Source of the DNA: Trichosporon coremiiforme
Taxonomy: Eukaryota; Basidiomycota; Tremellomycetes; Trichosporonales; Trichosporonaceae
Assembly (NCBI GenBank): GCA_039545355.1
Contig: BCJJ01000002.1
Location: 769,956-833,955 of the forward strand
DNA length: 64,000 nucleotides
Direction: 5' to 3'
The translations under genes and the position numbers were made by a program. Below the pieces are notes generated by a model that worked only from the letters and a program-made list of their open reading frames with translations, did not search any database and was not told the origin of the DNA. This document shows, in pieces, positions 38,265 to 47,904 of this stretch (positions are counted from its first letter, which is position 1; each line of letters opens with the position of its first letter).

Positions 38265-38789
38265 TGTTGGAAAAGGTTTTGCTCGTGTTGCGGTGTGGAG
38301 AGTGAGGAGAGGAAGAGGAGTTGTGGTTGTTGTTGGAAAAGACGACGAGCTCGAAGAGTGGATATATATGCATGCCCCCAGACTTTGGGTGGTCTGATCA
38401 GACAAAGGGGTGGGTGATGTGCGGGAGATGTCCGGTGCCGGCCAGAAGCGCCCATCTGCGATAGGCAGATGTCGGCTATTGAGTGAATCCACGAATCAGA
38501 TTTCCAGAAAAGGCCGTGTGAAGACCGGCTTTTTGGGCGACGACCACGAATCCGACGGTCGCGTTCCTGAAAAGTCCTGGCGTGCCGCGCGCAATCAGCA
38601 CTATCTTGCTCAGCACAGCTCGCTCACACATGCGGGGCATCCCGGAACACTTGCCAGTTCGCATCACGCGTCGGAGTGCATTGCCATCAGCCAGCCCTCA
38701 TTGGTGGGCCCCCACCCACCTGCCCGCGGTGAAACCTATCGATCGGACGCTGGACTGCTGCATATCGGATAGAATCAAGGGTCCGGCAT
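38265..38789. other. Upstream region of uricase
   Basis: Carries the TATA-like box and then about 400 nt without any supported gene, leading into the periodic GACATAG array. Confidence 0.5.
38362..38369 (-). promoter_or_regulatory. TATA-like box of the uricase gene
   Basis: An ATATATAT core (minus-strand context GCATATATATCC) ~98-105 nt upstream of the uricase start codon. Position and sequence fit a fungal TATA element; not proven. Confidence 0.5.
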
Positions 38790-39147
38790 GACATATAGCA
38801 CACCACCAGAGCTTCAGAATGACATAGACTCGGTCCAAAATGACATAGAATCAAGCCAAATGACATAGAGACGCCCAAAATGACATAGACCTCTCCAAAA
38901 TGACATAGACCTCCACGAAATGACATAGAGGCTTATAAAAGGACATAGAGCTCGCTCAAAATGACATAGGGCCTGGCAAAATGACATAGAACCATATAAG
39001 AAGACATAGACTAGTCGTGGATGACATAGAATCATGCACAACAGCTTCGGCTGGCTCGGCTGGAATGTCGTTCTCTGCATGACATAGAGTGGTGGTCAGG
39101 AGACATCGACCGCTGTCACTCTATGTCTTTTCTCTCAACTCTATGTC
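38790..39147. repeat. Periodic GACATAG array (20-21 bp spacing)
   Basis: GACATAG begins at 38821, 38842, 38862, 38882, 38902, 38922, 38942, 38963, 38983, 39003 and 39023: eleven copies at 20 or 21 bp steps. Most are preceded by AAAAT, so the conserved part is AAAATGACATAG, with 6-8 variable bases between units. Variant or isolated copies lie at 38790 (GACATAT), 39081, and 39102 (GACATCG). Two inverted copies (CTATGTC) at 39121 and 39141 are also 20 bp apart. The array sits in the divergent region between uricase and 3-hydroxyacyl-CoA dehydrogenase. It may be an old minisatellite or a helically phased protein-binding array; which one is not decidable here. Confidence 0.95.
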
Positions 39148-39770
39148 ATTCTGACGCCGCCGACGACGGACCGGACAGCGAGCTCGTTCGAAAATGCAAA
39201 TATCACGGGCGGAAGCCGCCGGGCATCGTTATCGTTCCTGTCTGGCCAGTGTCAGCAGATCAAGTTACCACGTCGTAAGCCACCGGGTCCGTGGTCGCCG
39301 TTCCACCAGCGCTGCGGCGGCCACGAGCGGCTACCATATCGCGGCAATCGCAATCAAGCTGGCTCGTGCGCCGATCGGATGAAATGCCCTCGGTTGAAAG
39401 ACGAGGCTCGAGTTCCGATTGTGTTCATCACGTGATCCCAAAAGAGCCATGCAGAAGCCACGATAGATCCACGCAGAAATCACGCACAATGCACGCGGAA
39501 CTTAAGCGACGGCCGCTCGTCCGGTAACTGAGTATAAGCGAGCCGAGTTCGGCCGTAGCCTATGACGCTTAGTTCTGGGTGTCGGTCTGCAGTGGAGACG
39601 ACGGTGGAGGCCAGCTTGTGCCGGTGACGGAGCAAAGTCGAGGTACGGTTGTATTCCCAGCTGCCCAGTCCCAGCCCGAGCCAAGCAGCCCGGCGTCTCC
39701 GCGATCCACACGCCTTGTTTCGAGTCTGACTTTTTCTTTCTTGTTCCTCTGTCAACAAACCCAGCCCAAA
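39148..39770. other. Upstream region of 3-hydroxyacyl-CoA dehydrogenase
   Basis: About 620 nt with no supported gene. A T/C-rich stretch (TTTTTCTTTCTTGTTCCTCT, 39731-39750) lies just before the start codon. The frame is open upstream of the chosen ATG (back to 39579), but that stretch lacks the mitochondrial presequence seen from 39771. Confidence 0.5.
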
Positions 39771-41009
39771 ATGCTTGCTGCCCGCTCCGTCCTCCGCACC
39801 CAGGCTCAGCTCGCCTCGGCCGCTCGCGTCAACACTGTCGCCCGCGCGCTCTCCACCTCGTCGGTCGCCTATGACGCCAAGCAGCGCGCCGACTCGATGC
39901 AGCGCGTCACCGTCTTCGGTGCCGGCCTCATGGGTGCTGGTATCGCCCAGGTCTCGGCCCAGGCTGGCCTCAAGGTCACCCTCACCGACGTGACTGACAA
40001 GGCGCTTGAGAACGGTATCAACATCATCAGGAAGTCTGTTGCCCGTGTCGCCAAGAAGCAGCAGCCCGACGACATCGAGGGCTTCACCAACAAGGTCCTC
40101 CAGAACATCTCGACCTCGACCGACGCCGGCGCTGCCGTTGCCGACACCGATCTCGTTGTCGAGGCTATCCTCGAGAACCTCAAGGTCAAGCAGGACCTCT
40201 TCGCCTTCCTTGACAGCAAGGCCAAGAAGGACACCATCTTCGCCTCGAACACCTCGTCGCTCTCCATTGGCGAGATCGCCCTCAAGTGCTCCGAGGAGCG
40301 CCAGACCCAGTTCGCCGGTCTCCACTTCTTCAACCGTGAGTGCTAGTTCCGCGCGATTCTAGATCCGAAAATCAACAACCGGCAACCGTGGAGGGCACCT
40401 CGGCACACCCGAATGGGCAACCGCAAGCCACAAACCTTGGCCCTGTCTGGAGATGCCCTATCAGTGGACATTGTCGTGATGATCGCGGCGGAGCACCTCC
40501 ATCTCCGCTGCACGGTGGAGACCCCGCAAAGTTGCTTCGCTGACATTCCAGCCGTCCCCGCCATGAAGCTCGTCGAGGTCGTCCGCACCCCCAAGACCTC
40601 GCAGGAGGTCTTCGACACCCTTCTCGAGCTGTCCGTGCGCCTCGGCAAGGTCCCCGTCAAGTGCAAGGACATGCCCGGCTTCATCGTCAACCGTCTCCTT
40701 GTCCCCTACCTCCTCGAGGCTGTCCGCATGGTTGAGCGCGGTGACGCCACCCCCGAGGACATCGACATTGCCATGAAGCTCGGTGCCGGCTACCCCATGG
40801 GTCCCTTCGAGCTCCTCGACTTCATCGGCCTCGACACCACCCAGTTCATCGCCCAGGGCTGGATCACTAAGGCTGAGGAGGGCCTCGTTCCCCTCGACCT
40901 CATCAAGCCGACCGACCTCATGGCCAAGCTCGTCGAGCAGGGCAAGCTCGGCCGCAAGTCTGGCTCCGGCTTCTACGACTACTCCTCCGGCAAGCCCAAC
41001 AAGGGCTAA
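39771..41009 (+). CDS. 3-hydroxyacyl-CoA dehydrogenase, mitochondrial type
   Basis: NAD-dependent oxidation of 3-hydroxyacyl-CoA in beta-oxidation (HADH/SCHAD type; 3-hydroxybutyryl-CoA dehydrogenase is the close alternative). Exons 39771-40335 and 40552-41009; 340 residues. A ~30-residue Arg/Ala/Ser-rich presequence ([20 protein letters not shown]) suggests mitochondrial import. The Rossmann motif is [20 protein letters not shown]; the catalytic His/Glu region spans [20 protein letters not shown], formed across the 216-nt intron, which confirms the junction. The C-terminal domain carries [18 protein letters not shown] and [18 protein letters not shown]. No peroxisome signal at the C-terminus. 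Confidence 0.95.
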
Positions 41010-41461
41010 GCGAGCGGCGTAGCGAAATAGAAGATCACCAAACAATAAATGCATAGCATTACAGTATCTGGGCGAGCGACACCAGGAGGTAGGTGTGGAG
41101 CCGTGCGGCATGAACGTCTTGCACAGTGATCTATTAACTCGAGTCTAAAGTTTCATTTACAGCATCCTTCGATCCGAAGTGGTTGACTGTCACAAACGCC
41201 CCTGAAGCACAGCATATCTTACTCATGAAGTAAGCGACGAGAGCCGCGAGCGTGCAGAGCGAGCTGATGCAACGTCTGAATCCGGCGGCTTAATGGGCCG
41301 TGATTGCGATCGGCATGTGGAATGTCTCTACCCCAGGTCGATGGACCTGATCTCCTAGCCTTACGCCCTGCAAGCAAAGGTCGTATCGCCCTCACCTCAC
41401 CCATCTCCCTCTGACCCTCCTCCATCTGTCTGAACCCGCTCGGTATACCGACTCAGCCACC
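41010..41461. other. Intergenic region before cluster block 2
   Basis: About 450 nt. A pyrimidine-rich run (about 41390-41430) precedes the ATG of the next, decayed gene. Nothing else supported. Confidence 0.45.
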
Positions 41462-42179
41462 ATGGCATCCGAGGCAGAACCGCCAGCGCTAGCCACGACG
41501 GCATCGGAGCTGAGAAGCCAGATGGAAGCCCTCAGCTCTCTCCGACTCGACACAGCGAAGGAGCTCATCTCTTCCGATCGCTCTCGCCTCTGCTTCCATC
41601 TAACGACAGTATCGAGGCTACGAGTCAATCTGCGATGACATGACCACGATTCAGGCGAGGGTGCGCACTGTGAGTTTCTCCAAGCGCTTCTGTAACTGAC
41701 GACAAGTCGCCCAGTCCGCTCCCTTAGAAGCCGCTGACCACGGCCAAGTCCGGCCCCCCCAAGTGACGGTGCTGACCTCAGATTCACCACACCGCCATCT
41801 CAATCGAAAGCGTCGTGCTCGCGAGTGCGTGGCTGCTGCCCCGCGAGACGGGGGCAAGATCCCGCGCACAATGCGACAGATGCGCGCAATTGCCGCCGAC
41901 CTGACCGCTCGACTGGACGCTGTCAATCCCGACTCTGAGCCGACGGACCCCGAGGTGGAGCAACATCACGCCGACTTGCAGCAGAGGTTTGCTCAGCTCA
42001 GGACTAAGATTGCGCAAACCAACGCGTTCGCGAGAAGCCTGGCCGGATTCAAGGACGGCGGTGCGGCCATTCTCGATGCGCCGGACATCATTCATAAGGC
42101 GATGATGAGGGAGGACAAGGAGCAGGAGGATATTACGAGTACGGACAGCGCAGGACAGCGCGGGGTAGTGACTGGCTAA
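41462..42179 (+). pseudogene. Decayed orphan helical gene D (cluster block 2)
   Basis: Begins with a good start (ACCATGG; MASEAEPPALATTASELRSQ) and a first exon that should end near 41545. CTAACGACAG at about 41610 looks like a genuine branch site plus acceptor, but no GT donor exists upstream; GAG|CTCATC occupies the expected place. Downstream exons YRGYESICDDMTTIQARVRT and SAPLEAADHGQ and the IESVVLASAWLLPRETG start of the last exon match family genes A and C. A one-base shift in the G5 run near 41854 moves the rest (KIPRTMRQMRAIAADLTARL onward, stop 42177-42179) into another frame. Lost donor plus frameshift imply a pseudogene. Confidence 0.55.
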
Positions 42180-42212
42180 GCTGAGGCATGGACTCTCTGT
42201 AACTGGACCACG

Positions 42213-42715
42213 ATGTACGCATTCCTGAGGCTGCTGAGAGAAGGAAGACGTATCCGTGAGTTTCTCACGTGCCCGACAACAGTTCAGACCGCCGATCTGG
42301 TAAGAGCATGCCGATCGTTCTTTGTGCCTGCCTCCGTTCAGGCAGATCATGCTCACCCAGCTTTCTCGGGTCCTTTTGAGCTGTGCATTAATAACCTTCA
42401 TTCTGTCTCTTCAGGAAGCGTTTAAGAAGAGCTTGGAGAGAACTGGGGTCCAACTCGCGGGCATACTCGACTCTGCGGAGCAGATGCGCGCGATCATTCT
42501 GTATGACGTTTGAGCAGAGTGCCACCGCGCATCAAGCGACATACTATGAAGCTGTTCTCTCACGTTGCGACGCACTGCTGCCCAAGCTGTTTCAATGCTG
42601 TTATGCTGATACTTTGAAGGTCCAGCAGCAGCTCATTAATGAGACATGCAGTGCAAAGAGGGGCGCATGCCTACCGACTGAGGTAGCCGGCGAACAGTCC
42701 TGTGAGTGGTAAGTG
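42213..42715 (+). pseudogene. Degenerate gene fragment E (cluster block 2)
   Basis: Exon-like pieces in the style of the cluster: GTGAGT donor and TTCAG acceptor around 42255-42287, a 12-nt exon-like TADL, then EAFKKSLERTGVQLAGILDS near 42415 after a CTTCAG acceptor, and HQATYYEAVLSRCDALLPKL near 42530. I cannot join them into a single open reading frame without a stop, so I treat it as decayed. A very divergent live gene with an unseen exon remains possible. Confidence 0.35.
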
Positions 42716-43117
42716 GCACTCCCGTGCCTGGAAGTCACTGATGCACTTCACGGCCACTACAGCGCTGACGCTACTGGCGGCAGCGAGGACATTGGCATGG
42801 ACATGAAGTGCCATCACCAAATAACCCATACAGATCATGCAGTGGTGGTCAACTACGATGCACGGCAAGCTACAGACCTCGGTATGCGCTAACTCTCCCG
42901 CCTCATGCGAATACCACCACTCAGCTTACCGGACTGTGTGTGTCTGGCACATCAGGCAGTGTCTGTCCTCATCGGTGCGAGCTGTCGGTGAGCAACAGCG
43001 CAGACAGCTTCTCCTTCCAGCACACCGCTGTTCATCAGAGTCCCCCTTCTTCCCCCTTCCTTTCAACTTACAGTCCCACTTCTATCCTTCTGTCCTTCTC
43101 TCAATCGAACAGCCATC
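42716..43117. other. Intergenic region upstream of gene F
   Basis: About 400 nt; strongly pyrimidine-rich from 43038 to 43105 (CCCCCTTCTTCCCCCTTCC type), the usual leader of genes here. Splice-like signals near 42890-42955 may belong to the decayed fragment upstream. Confidence 0.4.
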
Positions 43118-43704
43118 ATGTGCCAAGAGACAATGTCCCCCTACCGCCGCCGCAGCCGTCGCGCTGGCTTAGCGGCCCTCCTCCAGTTCCTCCAAAATCG
43201 CAAGTGCATCATCGTGAGCTTCTTTCTCCCTGTATGAGCTGACGACAGACCCTCCAGTTCGAGTATCTTAGGCAGGTCACCGCCGACAGCGAGGCTCTTC
43301 TGCGCCAGTTACAGGAAAACGCCTACGACACTGTAAGTTCAATCCTATACTCCTACCAGAACCTCGCCACCACTCCTCACTCTCTCACACTGTTGTGGTA
43401 CTGACTGTAGCCCACCGGCGTCGACCGTCTCATCCACGCGGCGCAGGAGGTGCACCTGACTTACTCCTGCCCCGAGGGCTGCTTCCAGTCCGTGATGGAC
43501 GGCGCAACAAGGACCTTGACTGTGTCTGAGTCCCATATGGAGGCCTTCGGTGCGGCCGTCGGTGTCCCATGCGGTTGCGAGCATCATCTTGCTCGCGCGT
43601 GCCGTGAGCACATGCGCGACATCGAAGGCATGGTCAAGCAGCTCGAAGACCTCAAGAACGAGCTCTGGGCGTATACGATTGACATCTACGCGAAGTGGCA
43701 GTAG
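43118..43704 (+). CDS. Orphan small helical protein F (cluster block 2)
   Basis: Unrecognised. Exons 43118-43213, 43249-43332, 43411-43704; introns 35 and 78 nt, both phase 0; 157 residues. A basic start (MCQETMSPYRRRSRRAGLAA) leads into helices LQFEYLRQVTADSEALLRQL and a last exon with a Cys-containing stretch (SCPEGCFQSV, GVPCGCEHHL) and an amphipathic end MVKQLEDLKNELWAYTIDIY. The Cys pattern is not a recognised zinc motif. Splicing is required for continuity across exons 1-3. Function unknown; part of the tandem plus-strand series with G, H and I. Confidence 0.65.
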
Positions 43705-44824
43705 CCATCAGGTCCGACGAGGTCTGAAGGGAAAGGAACAGGAAGTTGGGGATATCGAAAAGCGCATGCATAGCTGAATGGAGAGATGAGATTACTGGAA
43801 GATTAGGAAGCATTTGCATCAATACTGCACGATGGACAACACTGATGGGGGAGCCAGCCGTCCGTTAGGCACTACCTCCCAGCGGTCGGTGAGATGCCGC
43901 GATCGAGGACGAGTGATCGAGCGGCACCCGTCGGATCTCTCGGCACCACGAACAGGGGGGACTGAGCCGTGTAGAGGGCAGGTCGGTATCCAACTCAGAA
44001 AGGGATGCGAAGCAGCTCTCTTCCTTCGATTTCGAGGCACATAGGACAGCCTCACGTTGCCGGGTGTTCTTCGCATGGTTGCATGCGACCAACAACTCGC
44101 CAGCCAAGTGGACCAGGCTTTGGAGGACCGTTGCCCTCGATCGTGGACTGGGGGCCGATTTGTTTCCGAGCTTAGCGACGGCTGCAGGCTGGACTATCTA
44201 GAAGGAAGCACTAACACTGGCAAGTCACTGCACATGCTCGCTTGCAGCTTAACTGCTTAGAGTTGGATGTTGCTAGACAGGCGAGCCGGTGGTTGGACAT
44301 TGGTGGCGACGCTGTGCCTGAGACTTGTGACCACACACGGCCGCACGGCACAAGCAACGCAATCTGGTCAGCGACGGAACCGTACTTCATGTCTAGGTTC
44401 AAGTCAATTGCTTATTGGCAAGTATTGTGCAAGAACCATTCCTGGCATGCAAGATGAGCCATGCACAGCGCCCTACAAGCCCCAGTGGCGGTTTCCAGGG
44501 TTTTGCGAAATGAGACGAATAACCGCCATGCAGGCATGAACCGGCAATATCTGGTCGGTTGCGCGAGCCATCCCGCTGAGGGATGCAGTCACTGACCGGT
44601 AACTGATACCCTGAGAGGTTTGAAGAGGCTAGGAGGTGACTCAGCTATATGTGTGCTGCGGTCAAGGAGCATGGCCTCCTCAATACACACAACGGGGTCA
44701 GAATGTTCCTCTAGCCTCGTCACCCGCTCTGTGTGTGTTGCTCTGATGGACTCATTTACGTGCGCGTCAACATTTGTCTCCTCAACACAACAACCCTCTC
44801 CAAGCTTTACTCGGCATTCTTAAC
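43705..44824. other. Intergenic region between genes F and G
   Basis: About 1.1 kb. I searched both strands for further exon-like pieces and found none convincing. Sequence between 44240 and 44600 is AT-richer than the surrounding genes. No RNA gene seen. Confidence 0.45.
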
Positions 44825-45497
44825 ATGTTCACCGACGATCAAACTATCCCCTTACGATGTCCCACCGAGACCGAGTACTACACCGCCCTCGCTCGGGAGG
44901 TCGAGTCGGCCCTGAGCTGCCTTGTGAGTTCCTTATCAGACCGTTGCTGACTGGAAGGAGGAGGGGATTCTCTTCTTGTGTTCCATTCTCCGCGAGCGCC
45001 ATCTAGAGGTACGTTGCTATCGACATCCATCCCGTTCGATACACTGACTTGCTACAGGTTGAGAACACGGAATTCGACGAGAGCGTAAGTTGTAGGCTGG
45101 TGATCAGAACTGACGGCAGGACCCGCTCAGCATCGAGCTCTACGAGGCGGCAACAGAGGGTTTCTTCTCCAAGTGGATTCGCAAGGAGACGGGCCGTCTG
45201 CCCCGCTACCGTGACTCGTTCCACAGGCTTCAAGAGGCGCTCGAGGCCAAGCCCCCTCCTCACGACGCACGGTTCCGCAGTGCTGCCATTGTGCGCATGG
45301 TCATGGCCATCTTGCGTGGCATCTATCGCATGCGCAAGTACCCGGAGCATTTCGACGGGATCATTGCGGAGCTCAGCTGCCACGAGTATGCTATCGACTT
45401 GCGCATTGCTGCGCGCGCCGCCCGGGAGCACCAGCTTCGCGAGACCAGCAGATTCTGCAGGACTTTCAAGCGAATAGGACTGGTCTGTAGCTCGTAG
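44825..45497 (+). CDS. Orphan small helical protein G (cluster block 2)
   Basis: Unrecognised. Exons 44825-44923, 44958-45008, 45058-45084 (9 codons) and 45120-45497; introns 34, 49 and 35 nt, all phase 0; 184 residues. Start MFTDDQTIPLRCPTETEYYT, middle EEGILFLCSILRERHLE, microexon VENTEFDES, then a long Arg-rich helical last exon (FFSKWIRKETGRLPRYRDSF, RMVMAILRGIYRMRKYPEHF) ending FKRIGLVCSS. All four exons join without a stop, and every donor is GTGAGT, GTACGT or GTAAGT. Function unknown. Confidence 0.65.
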
Positions 45498-45600
45498 TCC
45501 GTAATACCTCGAGACCGCGTGAGAAGTGCCTGTGTAGTAGATACCCAGAATGTATACGATGAGTGGACTGTGTGCTGCATTGCCCGGCACTCACTCACAT

Positions 45601-45643
45601 TCACGCATGCTTCATCACTCACGCATGCTTCATCACTCACGCA
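45601..45643. repeat. 18-bp tandem repeat (2.4 copies)
   Basis: TCACGCATGCTTCATCAC repeats head-to-tail at 45601-45618 and 45619-45636, then partially. It lies between genes G and H, in the likely promoter of H. Confidence 0.85.
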
Positions 45644-45776
45644 CGACTCCCACTTATGTGCAAGAGGAGCGAGGTTGCGAGCTCCGGAGCATGTCGTGCC
45701 CCCACTCGCCGAGGTGTGTCGTCTCGCTGCCCACTACGATGTCCACATTCTCCATTGTCCATCACCATCACCACTA

Positions 45777-45816
45777 CCGCCTTCCAACCACCGCCTTCCA
45801 ACCACCGCCTTCCAAC
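45777..45816. repeat. 14-bp tandem repeat abutting the gene H start codon
   Basis: CCGCCTTCCAACCA occurs at 45777-45790, 45791-45804 and, without its last two bases, 45805-45816; the ATG of gene H follows at once. A pyrimidine-rich leader has apparently been expanded by tandem duplication. Confidence 0.9.
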
Positions 45817-46407
45817 ATGTGGGTTCTCGCTAACATGTACTACCGCCAGCGCGAGCTGATGCTGCTCTACTCCTACTGCAAGGCGAAGGTGGGGGTTCTG
45901 GTGAGCGGCTAACGCACCAGCCAAGCTGACTTTAGAAGGAGAACCTCGAGCTGCTCGAGAACGAGATCGAGGAGAAGAAGACCGAGCTGCGCGAGGTAAG
46001 CTTCCTCGTCAACCCAGACTGAGCTGACCACAGCTCGCCAACGCGGTCTACATGGCTCACGACCTCTACTCTGTTGCATTGGGATGCTTCGTGAGTTTCT
46101 TCTACGGCTCAGCTGATCGCAGATCGGGACCTCGGACAACGACATCCGCAATGCCGCGTTGCTGGTCCAGTACCGTTTCACTACGGCTCGCGCCGGGTTG
46201 ATTCACCGTGACATTCTCGCCGCCCGAATGGCCATCGAGGACTGCGATGGGCTCCTCATGTACTACCACGGACCGCTCGACCGCGCTTCTGCCTCGATGG
46301 TCAAGGAAATTCAGGACAAGATCCGTGAGATGCAGGACCTGCACACGGAGCTCGGCCGTATCCATCGCGACTTTGCAGGCTACCTGCACAACATTATTAA
46401 CGGCTAA
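45817..46407 (+). CDS. Orphan small helical protein H (cluster block 2)
   Basis: Unrecognised. Exons 45817-45900, 45936-45995, 46034-46090, 46123-46407; introns 35, 38 and 32 nt, all phase 0; 161 residues. Helical throughout: MWVLANMYYRQRELMLLYSY, the strongly charged KENLELLENEIEEKKTELRE, LANAVYMAHDLYSVALGCF, then the long exon with AARMAIEDCDGLLMYYHGPL and MVKEIQDKIREMQDLHTELG. The third intron, at 32 nt, is among the shortest in the window. Fragment E shares a weak T-A...RCD-x-LL similarity with its last exon. Function unknown. Confidence 0.68.
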
Positions 46408-47190
46408 GGTCATTCTCATGGCTTGTCTCACTTGTATAAATGTGCTACAGCTCGACATTAAGACAAGCAGCTCGGTTGTGTACAGTCATTTCAAAATTTA
46501 TGAAAATACTATCAATTCCTAATCAAAGGTTGCAATCGCTGCAAAACATTAGAAAAGATGAGGGGAATCTAGAGGAACACTTGAGAGTGCCTGGTCGGCT
46601 AGGGGCCACCGACGGACACTTGCTGATGGACTGATGGAGAAGCGAAACGTGGAGGGGGTGCGAGGTAGCAGACCCGGGAGGGCTTCGCACTAACCGCGCC
46701 ACACACACCTCCCACACTATTCCTCAATCCTCGTCGACCCTTGACAGTTCTACCTGCAGCTTCCTAACCGGAGTTTCGCCTATCTGAAGGCTAATTGTAG
46801 AGAGGGGAGTTCCGTTCTCGCCAGTGATGGACAGCAAGGCTGGGACGGGGACGGCTGCGCAGTTAGCTTTCTCGCACTGATGGGCCATTCTACACAAGGC
46901 GCAGAGGCGAGACGGCCACCTGCGCTGGCACACTGCTGCATGCAGTCGCCCGCGGCCAAGCTGCCCAGGTCCTACGTATAGCTTGCAAAACCCGTGTGAC
47001 AGTGCTTTTATCTTCTTCAACCTCTCGACAACTCTTCAGCAGCCTTCTCATTCAGATCAGCAGAATTTCCAGCCCGCCCAGCTTCGTCGATTCGAGTCTG
47101 CCCAGCGTCACCGACTCGAGCGCGTCCAGCGTCGTCAACTTCGTCCCTCACCACGAGCTCACAGCGGCCATACACGGCGGTAACGCTCTG
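46408..47190. other. Intergenic region between genes H and I
   Basis: About 780 nt. The frame of gene I stays open upstream of its first ATG (back to about 46996), so an earlier non-ATG or spliced start is possible. No RNA gene or repeat seen. Confidence 0.4.
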
Positions 47191-47813
47191 ATGACCTACA
47201 TCACCAATCGCTGCGCCGATTCCGTACGGAACGCTCCATTACTCACTAACCTCAGGATGAACGCACGACGTTCGGCCAGGTCAATGCCGAAGCAAACCAG
47301 CTTGCGCGTGAACTTGAGCGTCTGACGCAAGTCCTCCATCGTGTAAGCTATGTGGATCGCAACGTAGCTGACAGCAGCACCACATCCTACACCCGTCTAC
47401 GGCGTTCCAAATTGTGAGTCATTGACCATCCAAGCTCCTTGACTGTCTATCCATCACCACGAGCTAGTACAGCACGGATGCAGCTGACCCCAGGATCAGG
47501 CCGTGCAACAGTGGCCCGCCTCCTCAACCGTGTCGAGGCGCTGACCTCTCGCGAGGGTGAGATCGCGACCCTCGTAACGCAGCTCAGTGCGTGTGTGTCG
47601 TACATCCACATGTTCGTCTCGACATACGAGGCCAACCACGCCACTGCGGTACATCAGGAGCAGCAGGTGCGTAACTGGACCACAATGGTTCGTACACCGA
47701 TCGTGGTGCACCAGGCCCAGTTGCGGAGCCTGCACGCCCACTTCAATGTGCTGGCACAGAAGGCGTACGGGCTGCGTGCCGCGCTCGGCGCCGTGTCCGG
47801 TTACGTCGGCTGA
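47191..47813 (+). CDS. Orphan small helical protein I (cluster block 2)
   Basis: Unrecognised. Exons 47191-47223, 47256-47342, 47378-47413, 47484-47813; introns 32, 35 and 70 nt, all phase 0; 161 residues from the first in-frame ATG. Sequence: MTYITNRCADS, DERTTFGQVNAEANQLAREL, a 12-residue exon HHILHPSTAFQI, then LTPGSGRATVARLLNRVEAL and a helical, His/Ala-rich end (VHQAQLRSLHAHFNVLAQKA). The acceptor of intron 3 (47483) was chosen because it is the only one giving an open frame. The N-terminus is uncertain. Function unknown. Confidence 0.55.
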
Positions 47814-47904
47814 TGTCCGTGACTGTGGTTAAGCAATGTCTCTGTAAGGGTCCCAAGGTTGCAAAGCGTCTCTGTTGTCTGGGTATATGCATGTAGGTAT
47901 GAGT

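Noticed and set aside
38790..39147. CRISPR-like appearance of the regularly spaced repeats
   Set aside because: The core is only 7-12 bp, spacers are 6-8 bp, no cas genes are present and the genome is eukaryotic.
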